This document shows positions 33,536 through 42,346 of a stretch of DNA of 59,753 bases, piece after piece. The notes under the pieces are model-generated. The model was given only the letters and a program-made list of their open reading frames with translations. It was not told where the DNA came from and made no database searches. The stretch's first letter is position 1, and each line of letters opens with the position of its first letter. The translations under genes were made by a program, and so were the position numbers. Origin of the DNA: Cyclobacteriaceae bacterium (GTDB lineage: Bacteria > Bacteroidota > Bacteroidia > Cytophagales > Cyclobacteriaceae); contig JAOUDZ010000022.1 of the NCBI GenBank assembly GCA_029858965.1, positions 1-59,753 of the forward strand. The letters are read 5' to 3'.

Positions 33536-33883
33536 ATGCAGTGGAATAAGTTGAATTCAGAAGACCAGGTGAATCAGATACTGGAAGAATCTAAATTAAC
33601 ACCCGTGTTGATTTTCAAACATAGCAATCGCTGTTCTATCAGTCGCGTTGCGTTGGATCGCCTGGAGCGGAAATGGAATGCGGAGGAATTGGGGAACCTC
33701 AAACTTTACTTTCTGGATCTTTTATCATACCGTGAGATTTCTCATAAAATAGCCAGTCAATTTGGTGTTCGCCATGAATCGCCCCAAGTGCTCGTTATTG
33801 AAAATGGGCAATCTGTTTATAATCAATCCCATTGGGGCATAGACTATGAGCGAATATTGGAGGTCTCTAAGCGTCCAAGATAG
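33536..33883 (+). CDS. ytxJ: Bacillithiol system redox protein YtxJ
   Basis: This 115-residue thioredoxin-fold protein has the motif FKHSNRCSIS (Cys-x-x-Ser active site), as in monothiol bacilliredoxin-like YtxJ. The tail contains SPQVLVIENGQSVYNQSHW, the cis-Pro segment of the fold. It probably reduces bacillithiol-mixed disulfides, consistent with bshC at 15443. It follows the repetitive basic protein gene by 7 bp. No signal peptide is seen, so it acts in the cytoplasm. Confidence 0.92.
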   Translation: MQWNKLNSEDQVNQILEESKLTPVLIFKHSNRCSISRVALDRLERKWNAEELGNLKLYFLDLLSYREISHKIASQFGVRHESPQVLVIENGQSVYNQSHWGIDYERILEVSKRPR

Positions 33884-33963
33884 TTGCATAGTTGGCGCGG
33901 CCGGAAAGACTGGAACACGAGGCTGGTTCTATGCCTTTGGGGCCGTATTGAAACCTTATTGAT

Positions 33964-33971
33964 TAACTTTG
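33964..33971 (+). promoter_or_regulatory. Putative -7 promoter element upstream of the 34032 gene
   Basis: TAACTTTG is an exact TAnnTTTG match, about 60 bp before the ATG at 34032. A second looser match (TA, 3 nt, TTTG) lies just downstream, so the exact start is unclear. Confidence 0.35.
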
Positions 33972-34031
33972 GGTTAGTATTTGCGTTAGGTTATTCTTAG
34001 GCTTAGATTTATCTCAAAGATTGCAGTTCGC

Positions 34032-34766
34032 ATGCAACATTTCGAAAAGTTTACCATATGCACCCTTGGCTTTGCCCTAATTGTTTCAGGGCTTTTTGCT
34101 CAAACGCAAGACAGTTACGACTATGGAACTGAATTCACATGGGGTATTAATAAAAATACATCTGGAGGACTCATAGGAGGGTTTGTTTTTAAGCGGGCCA
34201 GAAAGCTAAAAAACGAAAAGGTACTGGAAACTTATGGCTTAGAAGTAATGAATGTAAAGCATCCACAGGAAGTCAGAAGAAATTCTGTTCAAACTGGGAA
34301 TCTTTTCATCTATGGTAAATCCAATTACCTCTATGCCCTTCGCCTTCAATATGGGCGTGACATAATACTTTTCAAGAAAGCTCCGCAACAGGGAGTGGAG
34401 ATCAAAGCGGTCTTTGCAATTGGCCCTACCATTGGTGTGGTTGCGCCCTACTATATAGAATATTTTCCCGAGGGAGGAGGTGGATTTACTGTGCGTGCGC
34501 AATACAATCCCAGCATTAATATTGACTATATCGCCGGCACGGGACGTCTTTTTGAAGGACTGGGTCAATCTAAAATAAAACCTGGTGCCAACTTAAAAGC
34601 TGCATTGAACTTCGAATTGGGTACCCTAAAGAGCCAGGTTACTGGTTTTGAGGCTGGATTCTTACTTGATGCTTATGTGAACGAGGTTGAATTGGTGCCT
34701 TCCGCAAAAAATTATGCTGTCTTCCCGACCCTTTTCCTTACATTATTTTACGGAAGCAGAAAATAA
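34032..34766 (+). CDS. Probable outer-membrane beta-barrel protein, function unknown
   Basis: This 244-residue protein has a signal peptide (hydrophobic 8-22, cleavage near LFAQTQ). The mature part alternates polar and hydrophobic residues with many Gly, Tyr and Phe (YLYALRLQYGRDIILF, GVVAPYYIEYFPEGG, VFPTLFLTLFYGSRK) and ends with an aromatic-rich strand, as in small outer-membrane barrels. I cannot assign a named family. It sits 71 bp upstream of tonB, which may be meaningful or may be coincidence. Confidence 0.7.
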   Translation: MQHFEKFTICTLGFALIVSGLFAQTQDSYDYGTEFTWGINKNTSGGLIGGFVFKRARKLKNEKVLETYGLEVMNVKHPQEVRRNSVQTGNLFIYGKSNYLYALRLQYGRDIILFKKAPQQGVEIKAVFAIGPTIGVVAPYYIEYFPEGGGGFTVRAQYNPSINIDYIAGTGRLFEGLGQSKIKPGANLKAALNFELGTLKSQVTGFEAGFLLDAYVNEVELVPSAKNYAVFPTLFLTLFYGSRK

Positions 34767-34803
34767 CATCCATAATTTCCATTTTTAGATTGTGACCTTT
34801 TTA

Positions 34804-34811
34804 TATATTTG
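34804..34811 (+). promoter_or_regulatory. Putative -7 promoter element for tonB
   Basis: TATATTTG is an exact TAnnTTTG match 27 bp before the ATG at 34838, indicating that tonB can be transcribed separately from the upstream gene. Confidence 0.5.
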
Positions 34812-34837
34812 ACATTCTATTGTCAAAATAAGTTACT

Positions 34838-35515
34838 ATGGAACCGAAGAAGACAGAAAAAGCCGATCTGGGAAATAAATCGTTCTTGTTTTTCAGTATC
34901 GGGCTGACAATCAGTTTGTTACTTGCCATAATGGCATTCACGCATCGCGTATATGATGATACCTCCGCGAAGGATCTTCGAAGCAATACAGCGATGAATG
35001 ATGAAATTTTAGATGTTCCGCCGACGGAGCAACTACCGCCGCCTCCTCCAAAAATTCAGCAACCGCAAATCATCGAGGTGCCTGATGAGAAGAAAATCGA
35101 GGAGGAAATTGAAATAAACATGGACACTGAGGTAACCGAACAGACAAAAGTTGAAGAAATTCAAATTCAACCCCAGGAAGAAGAGAAGGAAGATCCAAAT
35201 CAAATATTTCTTGTGGTCGAAGAGACGGCTCTGCCCGTTGGTGGCTATCCTGCTTTCTATGATTACATTGCTAAGAAGCTAAAATACCCTGCTCAAGCAC
35301 GAAGGATGGCCGTTGAAGGAAAAGTTTTCGTCGAATTCGTCATTGAAAGAGACGGTTCAATAACGGACGTTAAGGCTATCAAGGGCATAGGCGCTGGCTG
35401 CGATGAAGAAGCTGTCCGCGTCCTCCAAAGCGCTCCCAAATGGAAGCCTGGCAAGCAAAGAGGCAAGCCGGTAAGACAGAGAATGGTGCTTCCTATTGCA
35501 TTTAAGTTAGGATAA
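34838..35515 (+). CDS. Energy transducer TonB
   Basis: This 225-residue inner-membrane protein has one N-terminal membrane helix (about 18-36), a proline-rich and acidic spacer (PPTEQLPPPPPKIQQPQ, then Glu-rich) and a C-terminal TonB domain (about 140-225: YDYIAKKLKYPAQARRMAVE, GKVFVEFVIERDGSI, APKWKPGKQRGKPVRQRM). It transmits proton-motive force to TonB-dependent outer-membrane receptors. No exbB/exbD is adjacent. A clear terminator follows. Confidence 0.93.
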   Translation: MEPKKTEKADLGNKSFLFFSIGLTISLLLAIMAFTHRVYDDTSAKDLRSNTAMNDEILDVPPTEQLPPPPPKIQQPQIIEVPDEKKIEEEIEINMDTEVTEQTKVEEIQIQPQEEEKEDPNQIFLVVEETALPVGGYPAFYDYIAKKLKYPAQARRMAVEGKVFVEFVIERDGSITDVKAIKGIGAGCDEEAVRVLQSAPKWKPGKQRGKPVRQRMVLPIAFKLG

Positions 35516-35540
35516 TCTGACACAGTACAGACACATTTCA

Positions 35541-35569
35541 AAACCCGGCTCGTTCCGGGTTTTTTATTT
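35541..35569. terminator. Rho-independent terminator after tonB, probably bidirectional
   Basis: A perfect 8-bp stem (AAACCCGG at 35541-35548, CCGGGTTT at 35555-35562) with a 6-nt loop and a T-rich tail lies 25 bp after tonB. On the minus strand it also has a short T run, and chrA ends at 35564, so it may serve both genes. Confidence 0.85.
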
Positions 35570-36823
35570 CAGTAGCAGCCCCAGAACCAATCCCGCAAGA
35601 ATAATGAATGGGGTCGGGATCTTGGTAAAGGCAAGAAGACAAAATGTTATGATGGTCGTCAAGAAATTCAGCACGGTGTTTTCAAGAGGCTGAAACAAAA
35701 TAATTGCGGATGCAGAAACCAGTCCGGCACTTGCCGCGGTAATACCTTCAAGCGATGCGCGTACTGCCCGATACTTCTTCAGTGTGCTCCAAAATCGAAT
35801 CACAAAAAAGATCAGGAATGTGCCTGGAAGAAAGATCCCCATGGCAGACATAAACGCTCCCAGTATTACACCCCCTATACCGTAGTCGCGCGAAGACAAG
35901 GCCCCCATATAGGAGGCAAAAGAAAATACTGGTCCTGGTAAGGCTTGCGCAAAAGCGTATCCGGAAAGAAACTCATCGTGGGATATGGGGTGGTGATACG
36001 GCTTTGGACTATATTTTCGTTTCAGTCTGGTCTTAAATGCAGCGGCTTTGCCTCCAGCATTATCTCCACCATCATCGACAACGAATTCAGTATACAACAG
36101 CGGCGCTAACACCTGCCCCCCACCAAATACAAGACTGCCGTTACGATAAAAATTTTCAAATAATTTTACTGGCAGAGCCTTCGTTACGCCGCCAAGTACG
36201 GCAGCGAAAACAAGCACTCCCACCCACAACAGAAAATTTGACCATGAAATCACAATTTTTTTTGAGGCAATGTCCTTCGGCTGTTTCTTATACTTCAATG
36301 CCGTGACCATGCCTGCAATAAGTAGGATTATCGGATATATGAAAGGTGTTTGAATAAAGTAAGATACCACTGCCGCCGATACCATCAGCGCAATTCCGGT
36401 TTTTGAAGAAACCGTTTTTAAGCTTATCGCATATGCGCCGTAACTCACAAAGCCAACTGCGATAGGTTGTATAAAGCGCGTGAACTCCAGCGACAAATTT
36501 TTTGTTTGAATGCTTGACATAATCACCGCAGCAGCCGTCATCAGGGAAACCGCAGGCGTTATCCAAACAAGAAGGGTAATATATGCGAGATTTGGACCGC
36601 CAATTTTAAAACCTATAGCAGTAAGGGTCTGCGTTGACGCTGGCCCTGGCAAGATCTGACACAGGGAGTTTAATTCCAATAGTTCCTCAGCAGACAAGTA
36701 TTTTCTCTTGTCCACCAGTACCTTATGAAAGTGCGCCAAGTGAGCTTGAGGGCCACCAAATGTGGTTAGCGCAAGCGTTAATATATCGCGCAGAAAAATA
36801 TAGTATCGAATATTTTTAATCAC
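35564..36823 (-). CDS. chrA: Chromate efflux transporter ChrA family
   Basis: This 419-residue inner-membrane protein has two homologous CHR halves, as in long-chain ChrA. The N-terminal half has FGGPQAHLAHFHKVLVDKRKY and LCQILPGPASTQTLTAIGFK; the second half has FGGGQVLAPLLYTEFV and FAQALPGPVFSFASYMGAL. About ten membrane helices are expected. By homology it exports chromate; regulators are not visible. It lies 30 bp downstream of the isopenicillin-N-synthase-like gene, so the two may form an operon. Confidence 0.92.
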   Translation of the reverse strand: MIKNIRYYIFLRDILTLALTTFGGPQAHLAHFHKVLVDKRKYLSAEELLELNSLCQILPGPASTQTLTAIGFKIGGPNLAYITLLVWITPAVSLMTAAAVIMSSIQTKNLSLEFTRFIQPIAVGFVSYGAYAISLKTVSSKTGIALMVSAAVVSYFIQTPFIYPIILLIAGMVTALKYKKQPKDIASKKIVISWSNFLLWVGVLVFAAVLGGVTKALPVKLFENFYRNGSLVFGGGQVLAPLLYTEFVVDDGGDNAGGKAAAFKTRLKRKYSPKPYHHPISHDEFLSGYAFAQALPGPVFSFASYMGALSSRDYGIGGVILGAFMSAMGIFLPGTFLIFFVIRFWSTLKKYRAVRASLEGITAASAGLVSASAIILFQPLENTVLNFLTTIITFCLLAFTKIPTPFIILAGLVLGLLLK

Positions 36824-36853
36824 ATTGAATCGTTATGGCCAAATAAGGAATCC

Positions 36854-37825
36854 TCATTTCTTCAAACCGATTTCACGAAGTCTTTGATCAAGAAATTCTC
36901 CTGCAGTTATATCATCCCATTTTTTAGGGTTTTGTGCATCTATGCAACTTCCCAATGCTGCCAGGCCCATCTCAGCGCGTGGGTGCATGAAAAATGGAAT
37001 GGAGTAGCGTGGTATGCTCATCAAATTCGGAGGTGGGTTAACTACCCGATGTATGGTTGACTTAAGCTTTTTGTTGGTGAGCCGTTCCAACATGTCGCCG
37101 ACATTAACCACTAATTGGTCTGATAAGGCGGTGATGGGAATCCATACGCCATCTCTGCGCAATACTTCCAGTCCGTCAGCGCTTGCCCCCATAAGCAGCG
37201 TAATAAGATTTATGTCTCCGTGCTCAGCGGCTCGAACAGCATCGGCAGGCACATCACTAGGATCCTTGATAGGAAAATAGTGAATAGGCCTCAAGATGCT
37301 GTTACCATTCTCAATCTTCTCATCAAAGTAATCTTCCGGAAGTCCTAAATAAAGTGCTATGGCTCTTAACATGACTGCCCCTGTTTTTTCCAAAGCCTTG
37401 AAAACATCAATTGCTGCCTCCCTGAATTCCGGCACCTCCTCGGGCCAAATGTTAGCAGGATAGCCCGCCTCGCGCAGTTTGTCTGAATTCAATTCCTGGC
37501 CTATGTGAAAGAATTCCTTCAAATCGCCCGTATTTCTTCCTTTGGCGTGCTCCTTACCTTTGCCTGTGTGACCGCGCTGACCAGCAATGCCTGTGTGTTC
37601 ATATTTCTGCTTCAATTCATCACTCAATCCAAAATACTGCTTAATGCATGAATAGATACGATCCTGCATCGCATTTGTGAGAAAATGATTCCGGATTATG
37701 ACAAAACCAATATTCGTATACGCAGCTCCAAGATCTGCCACAAATCTTTCCTTTCTCAACTGATCTCCTGTATAAAAATCGGCAAGATCAAGGCATCGGA
37801 TCTCGTGGAATAATACTTCGTTCAT
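36854..37825 (-). CDS. Isopenicillin N synthase-like 2OG/Fe(II) oxygenase
   Basis: This 323-residue non-heme iron oxygenase has the iron facial triad from EHGDINLITLL (His, Asp) and STIHRVVNPP (His), with the co-substrate-binding RYSIPFF (Arg-x-Ser) near the C-terminus. The N-terminal DIOX_N-type region includes GFVIIRNH. The family oxidises small molecules using 2-oxoglutarate; the substrate is unknown and it is unlikely to make penicillin. Gene order with chrA suggests a shared transcript. Confidence 0.9.
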   Translation of the reverse strand: MNEVLFHEIRCLDLADFYTGDQLRKERFVADLGAAYTNIGFVIIRNHFLTNAMQDRIYSCIKQYFGLSDELKQKYEHTGIAGQRGHTGKGKEHAKGRNTGDLKEFFHIGQELNSDKLREAGYPANIWPEEVPEFREAAIDVFKALEKTGAVMLRAIALYLGLPEDYFDEKIENGNSILRPIHYFPIKDPSDVPADAVRAAEHGDINLITLLMGASADGLEVLRRDGVWIPITALSDQLVVNVGDMLERLTNKKLKSTIHRVVNPPPNLMSIPRYSIPFFMHPRAEMGLAALGSCIDAQNPKKWDDITAGEFLDQRLREIGLKK

Positions 37826-37872
37826 TGGTATAAGGTCGGTTTGATTGCTTCTCGCAAGCTAGATATTAAAAA

Positions 37873-37880
37873 CAAAATTA
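37873..37880 (-). promoter_or_regulatory. Putative -7 promoter element for the oxygenase-chrA pair
   Basis: The minus strand reads TAATTTTG, an exact TAnnTTTG match, 47 bp before the ATG at 37825. Confidence 0.4.
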
Positions 37881-38109
37881 CTGCTGACTATGCACTGCTA
37901 ATCTCGTGAAAACTTCAGTGGAAAATTTATCAGAAATTTGTCAAACACCAATGTTTTCAAACTTATTTGTGCCCACGTTAATTTGTGCGCCACAACACTA
38001 CTTGTTTCAAATTTATCAGCAAGCTTTTTTGGAAAATGGTATTTCCACTATATTCTTTTCAAAAATCCTTTTACCTGATGCACGCGGACCGAGTTTTTTT
38101 TATTTGCTT

Positions 38110-38778
38110 TTAGCCCAACACATCACGAAGTACTTGCACAGATCTCCACTCTCCCAAAGGATCAATATGATCAGCATAAAACCTTAATACTAAATCAAGA
38201 ATATCCCTGCGTTGCGTATTGGTTAGCCGCAACGAATCTGTGTAGTCCGATTTTATAAGTTGGCCCAGCAGCTGTTCCCGTTCATAATCGGTTGCCCTTG
38301 CCCCCATTACCTCGCTCAGATTATGGGCACCAAAGCCCAGTAATCGACTTAGCTTCAGCAGAAATATCAAGTGAAAATTTTCAACGTTGACCGTGATATT
38401 GTCAAGCGTAATTAGTGAATCAATGATGAAATTGCAAAGTTCCATTGCATGGCTTTCTTCCTTTATGGTCTTGTTAATAACTTCAATTATGAATATCGCG
38501 CTAGCCGATTTCCTTATATCCAATGGAATGGACTGATAGGGGTGCAAACACTTCACTTCCTTGATTCTGTTAATATTAGCGTTCTCACGATAGTAAACAA
38601 CGAGATCCAGCAGCGTCAATGGTTGGTATAAGGCTATCTTATTACTGCCCGATTTACTCCGTACGCCATTTACGATATAACCCTGCAGCCCAAAGATTTC
38701 GGTAAATATATTCACGATTATTGATGTCTCTCCGTATTTCGTAAATCGAAAAACAATCCCCCGTGTCTTGTGCAACAT
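38110..38778 (-). CDS. recO: DNA repair protein RecO
   Basis: This 222-residue RecO has an N-terminal OB fold (TRGIVFRFTKYGETSIIVNIFTE, GLQGYIVNGVRS) and a helical C-terminal domain. It is a mediator of RecA loading in the RecFOR pathway. The zinc-binding cysteines found in many RecO proteins are absent here. TAACTTTC, one base off the -7 consensus, ends 6 nt before the ATG. About 280 bp upstream of the next minus-strand gene are otherwise without ORFs. Confidence 0.9.
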   Translation of the reverse strand: MLHKTRGIVFRFTKYGETSIIVNIFTEIFGLQGYIVNGVRSKSGSNKIALYQPLTLLDLVVYYRENANINRIKEVKCLHPYQSIPLDIRKSASAIFIIEVINKTIKEESHAMELCNFIIDSLITLDNITVNVENFHLIFLLKLSRLLGFGAHNLSEVMGARATDYEREQLLGQLIKSDYTDSLRLTNTQRRDILDLVLRFYADHIDPLGEWRSVQVLRDVLG

Positions 38779-38956
38779 AAACGGAAAGTTACGGTATAAA
38801 ACTAGATGCTATCCTTGTGTTGGAACTTGTCCCCATTTTATTCTACAAAGGAAATCCTTGTGCCTAACGGGTACGCGCCATACTGGATGACCGCATACAT
38901 GGTGTATTTGCAGTGCTACCACTGCCTCAGTCAATCGGCATCACCCTGTGCATGCC

Positions 38957-39553
38957 TCATGCACTACGTCCCTTCATGCCGTTGACAAATGCCCTCCGGC
39001 TTCGTGCTTCATATGCCTCCTTTTCTCCCAGCAATAACTGGTCGTCATTGCTATTCAATCGGAAAGAAAACGACGCCAACTCACCTGTTTGCATGCAGAT
39101 TGCGTGAACTTTGGTTACAAATTCAGCCACAGCAAGTAAGTTTGGCATAGGACCAAAAGGTTTCCCTTCATAGTCCATATCCAATCCGGCAACAATTATT
39201 CTTTTGCCACTATTGGCAAGTGTATTGCAAACCCCTACGATAGCTGAATCAAAGAACTGCGCTTCATCAAGCCCAACAACGTCGCAATCGCCGGCCAGCA
39301 AGAGTATATCGTTTGCAAAATTCACAGGTGTTGAGCGTATTTCATTTTCATTATGAGAGACTATTGCAGTTTTGTGGTAACGTGTGTCCGATACAGGTTT
39401 GAATATTTCCACCTTCTGTTTGGCAATAATAGCGCGATTAAGCCTCCGAATAAGTTCCTCTGTTTTTCCAGAAAACATGCAGCCGCAGATTACCTCGATC
39501 CATCCCACCCGTTCCTGGGCGTATTTTCCTCCAAGATTTGGTTCAATAAACAT
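38957..39553 (-). CDS. tdk: Thymidine kinase
   Basis: This 198-residue type II thymidine kinase starts at the ATG at 39553 (FIEPNLGGKYAQERVGWIEV). It has the P-loop GCMFSGKTEELIRR (about 24-37), the lid-proximal DTRYH segment and the catalytic GLDEAQFF (Glu97). It salvages thymidine to dTMP. The C-terminal zinc finger is unusual: of the usual four cysteines only Cys153 remains (AICMQTG), with Thr156, Ser185 and Ala188 at the other positions. The fold may be stabilised differently. Confidence 0.93.
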   Translation of the reverse strand: MFIEPNLGGKYAQERVGWIEVICGCMFSGKTEELIRRLNRAIIAKQKVEIFKPVSDTRYHKTAIVSHNENEIRSTPVNFANDILLLAGDCDVVGLDEAQFFDSAIVGVCNTLANSGKRIIVAGLDMDYEGKPFGPMPNLLAVAEFVTKVHAICMQTGELASFSFRLNSNDDQLLLGEKEAYEARSRRAFVNGMKGRSA

Positions 39554-39972
39554 AGGGTTAAATTTAGCCGTTAACCATGAGATCTTTGACACCCGTGGAA
39601 GTTAAAATATTCCTCAAAAAGATCCGTCAGTAAAAGCGTGCTTGGGTAGCAACGAGACAACGCTAATTGCCTCTAAGACAATACCTTTCGAGCGGAACGT
39701 CGCAATTCACCTTAGTAACCGTCGTTTTTTTGGACAACGGTCATAAATAAGAAGCGAGTAAGACGTTTCACACCCATTTTGCATAAGTCTTTATTATTTT
39801 AACAGTTTTTATATAGGTTTTTACTGTTGTTTCGTTGGTTATTGTGACTACACCGAAGATTAAGCATGGAATTAGGTTTCTCCAACCAAGGCGGGGTCAT
39901 GTGCTAGGTACATTTATTGAATATCCATTAACTTTGGGGCGAATATTCGAGTCACTAAATAGAAGTAACTGC
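39554..39972. other. 419-bp region without a recognised gene
   Basis: The sequence between tdk and the 39973 gene has no convincing ORF. A frame stays open from 39835 into the next CDS, but it starts upstream of a -7 element and the N-terminal part has no recognisable pattern. A short hairpin (ACCGT at about 39717, ACGGT at about 39736) is weak. Only the promoter at 39929-39936 is supportable. Confidence 0.5.
39929..39936 (+). promoter_or_regulatory. Putative -7 promoter element for the 39973 gene
   Basis: TAACTTTG is an exact TAnnTTTG match 37 bp before the ATG at 39973 and downstream of the alternative start at 39835. Confidence 0.45.
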
Positions 39973-41001
39973 ATGGACGAAAAGATAAGTCTGGACGCGA
40001 TCGCCCAATATGGTGACGCCTATGCCGACAAGGTGTTGAAAGAATTTTTTTCTTCAAAAGTCAAAATCACAGGTTCTGAAATTTTGTCACTGTGCAATGT
40101 ACCACAGGTGAACTTTTTTGTCATTCATGAACTCTTTAAAACCTGGAAAGAAGAAACGAGCAAACTTAAGAGTTCATATTTTGATTATGAAACCACGGAC
40201 GTACAGGAAGCTTTGACTAATCTGATGAGTGTGCTATCCCAGAACATTGCCATTGACAGGTCCCATTTTAGCCCCTTACTGAGAAAGGCAGTAAACCAGA
40301 CCTTGCTTGTTGTCTTTAATCCTTATGACTTCTTTTCTATGATTGTCACAGGACAAAACAACAAGCTCGAAGTCGATTCCTTCAAAGAAGAACTTAAATA
40401 CTTGAAAATTAATAAGGCACCCCTTGAGAAGATGCTGCAAAAATTAGAGGAGAAGGGAGTCAAAGAAATTACAGGTAACGAAGCCTTTTCTATACTCGAT
40501 CAGATATTGGAAGAGGTGAATTTTAACCCAGAAGATGTAGAAGATTATCTTGAAAAATTTTCTGCCGTTTTACCCCTGGATGCGACCAAGTTTTACGTAA
40601 CTAAGCCGGATCCCGTTGCGACCCAATCGATCCCACAAAAAGAAAACATAAATAAACCTGCAACCGCTGCAGTTAAACCTACCGCTGCACCACAGGCAAT
40701 TAAGAGCAAGGCTAATATCAACGACACACTAACACGCCAAAACCGTCCGACGCTCATAGATAATTTTCAAAAAATCGCAAAGATTAAGGAAAGCCTTACG
40801 ATCAACCAAAAGTTTATGTTCACCAAGGTACTTTTTCATGGTGATTTCGAGCTGTTCAGTCAGGCGGTTGATCATATCGACAAGCTGGAAAGTATCAAAA
40901 CCGCAATTCATTATATCGAAAATGAGCATGCAGGCACCTGGGATCATGATAGTGAGGAGTTTCATGAATTTATGGAACTTGTAGAAAAAAGATTTGCCTG
41001 A
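39973..41001 (+). CDS. Helical cytoplasmic protein of unknown function
   Basis: No family is recognised. The 342-residue protein has no signal peptide or membrane segment. Helical regions (about 1-225 and 275-342) are joined by a Pro/Ala/Thr/Lys-rich linker (about 225-265, for example PQKENINKPATAAVKPT). The C-terminal segment has FMFTKVLFHGDFELFSQAVDHI and HYIENEHAGTWDHDSEEF. I chose the ATG at 39973 because of the upstream promoter element; a longer frame has no coding character. Its stop is only 4 bp from the convergent rodA stop, with no terminator between. Confidence 0.7.
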   Translation: MDEKISLDAIAQYGDAYADKVLKEFFSSKVKITGSEILSLCNVPQVNFFVIHELFKTWKEETSKLKSSYFDYETTDVQEALTNLMSVLSQNIAIDRSHFSPLLRKAVNQTLLVVFNPYDFFSMIVTGQNNKLEVDSFKEELKYLKINKAPLEKMLQKLEEKGVKEITGNEAFSILDQILEEVNFNPEDVEDYLEKFSAVLPLDATKFYVTKPDPVATQSIPQKENINKPATAAVKPTAAPQAIKSKANINDTLTRQNRPTLIDNFQKIAKIKESLTINQKFMFTKVLFHGDFELFSQAVDHIDKLESIKTAIHYIENEHAGTWDHDSEEFHEFMELVEKRFA

Positions 41002-41005
41002 GTAA

Positions 41006-42280
41006 TTAGATACGCTGCAATACCTGCATGCGGTGAACGTCAAGCTTCAGCAGGATAAAAAGCAGAATTGTAAACCCCCACAATCCAGAGCCTCCATAAC
41101 TAAAGAATGGAAGCGGAATCCCTATTACAGGAAAGAGTCCGATTGTCATACCTATGTTTACCGCAAAGTGGAAAAAGAAAATACACGCAACAGAATACCC
41201 ATAAACGTGGGCGAATCTGTTCTTCTGACGTTCGGCCAGAAATATGATGCGCAATAACAGCCCGACAAAAAGTGCCATGGTGACCAAACTTCCTACCCAT
41301 CCGTGCTCTTCACCTATGGTACAGAAGATGAAATCCGTGCTTTGCTCCGGCACAAAATTGAATTTTGTCTGAGTTCCCTGTAAAAAACCTTTCCCAAGAA
41401 GCCCGCCACTTCCAATGGCTATTTTTGATTGGGTAACATTCCAGCCAAAACCCAGTGGATCGGCGTCCGGATTGATTAGTGCTTTAATTCGATTTTGCTG
41501 ATGCGGTTTTAGCACATCCGATACCACATAATCTACACTTATGATTATGCCACAAATTGCGATAGCGCCCAAGGTAAGTAACGCTATTCGTTTTAGTTTT
41601 TTCCTCCCCATCAGGATGCTTATCACCAGAATCATACCAACAGCTGTATAGAGGTAGTATTGGTTTACCATCAGCGTAAGCACGAAAATTATGGCGCCAA
41701 TTATTCCTGCTATAATTAAGAAAGGAGACATTCCTTCCCGAAAAAAAACTACCGTGAACGCTGTAAATACCAATGCAGTACCGGTATCCTTCTGAAGAAG
41801 GATTAAAACCATTGGAGCCCCAATTAAAACAAAAAGAATAGCCTGGTTGCGAATCCGATCCATCCGAAACCCAACTGATCCAATATATTTTCCTACTGCC
41901 AGCGCGGTCGCGAACTTTGCAAATTCAGAAGGCTGTACACCAAATGATCCAATCCCTAACCAAGCCTTATTTCCACCTACTTCTTTGCCGATAATTGGAA
42001 CAAGCAAAAGAAGAAACAAAACCAAACCGTAAATGATATATGCAAAGGTTTCATAGAAACGCATGTCGATAATCAAGATGGCCATTATTATAACAAAGGC
42101 CCCGGCAATGAACAAGAGCTGCCTGCCGGAGTTTATGGTCAAATTAAAGATGGAAATGTCACTTTCTCGGTCATACGTAACCGCGTAAATATTCAGCAAG
42201 CCAAGAAACACAATAGCGATGTAGAGGGCAACTGTTACCCAATCCATTTTATCTGATATGACTTCTTCTCTACTCATCAT
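41006..42280 (-). CDS. rodA: Rod shape-determining protein RodA
   Basis: This 424-residue SEDS-family peptidoglycan glycosyltransferase polymerises cell-wall glycan with its partner PBP2 (mrdA, upstream). About ten membrane helices are visible, with the SEDS signatures KDTGTALVF, GWNVTQSKIAIGSGG and FGFIPEQSTDFIF-like FNFVPEQSTDFIFC, and TIGLFPVIGIPLPFFSYGG at the C-terminus. A GTG and two ATG codons are possible starts (42283, 42280, 42277). It is last in the mreB-mreC-mreD-mrdA-rodA series. Confidence 0.95.
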   Translation of the reverse strand: MMSREEVISDKMDWVTVALYIAIVFLGLLNIYAVTYDRESDISIFNLTINSGRQLLFIAGAFVIIMAILIIDMRFYETFAYIIYGLVLFLLLLVPIIGKEVGGNKAWLGIGSFGVQPSEFAKFATALAVGKYIGSVGFRMDRIRNQAILFVLIGAPMVLILLQKDTGTALVFTAFTVVFFREGMSPFLIIAGIIGAIIFVLTLMVNQYYLYTAVGMILVISILMGRKKLKRIALLTLGAIAICGIIISVDYVVSDVLKPHQQNRIKALINPDADPLGFGWNVTQSKIAIGSGGLLGKGFLQGTQTKFNFVPEQSTDFIFCTIGEEHGWVGSLVTMALFVGLLLRIIFLAERQKNRFAHVYGYSVACIFFFHFAVNIGMTIGLFPVIGIPLPFFSYGGSGLWGFTILLFILLKLDVHRMQVLQRI

Positions 42281-42346
42281 CACTTCATCCTTAATACATT
42301 AGTCACAAGTTTTATCAAAGCAAGAAAAAGTTCTAATCGCGTAGAT

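Noticed and set aside
39835-39972. N-terminal extension of the 39973 gene
   Set aside because: It begins upstream of a promoter-like element and has no coding pattern.
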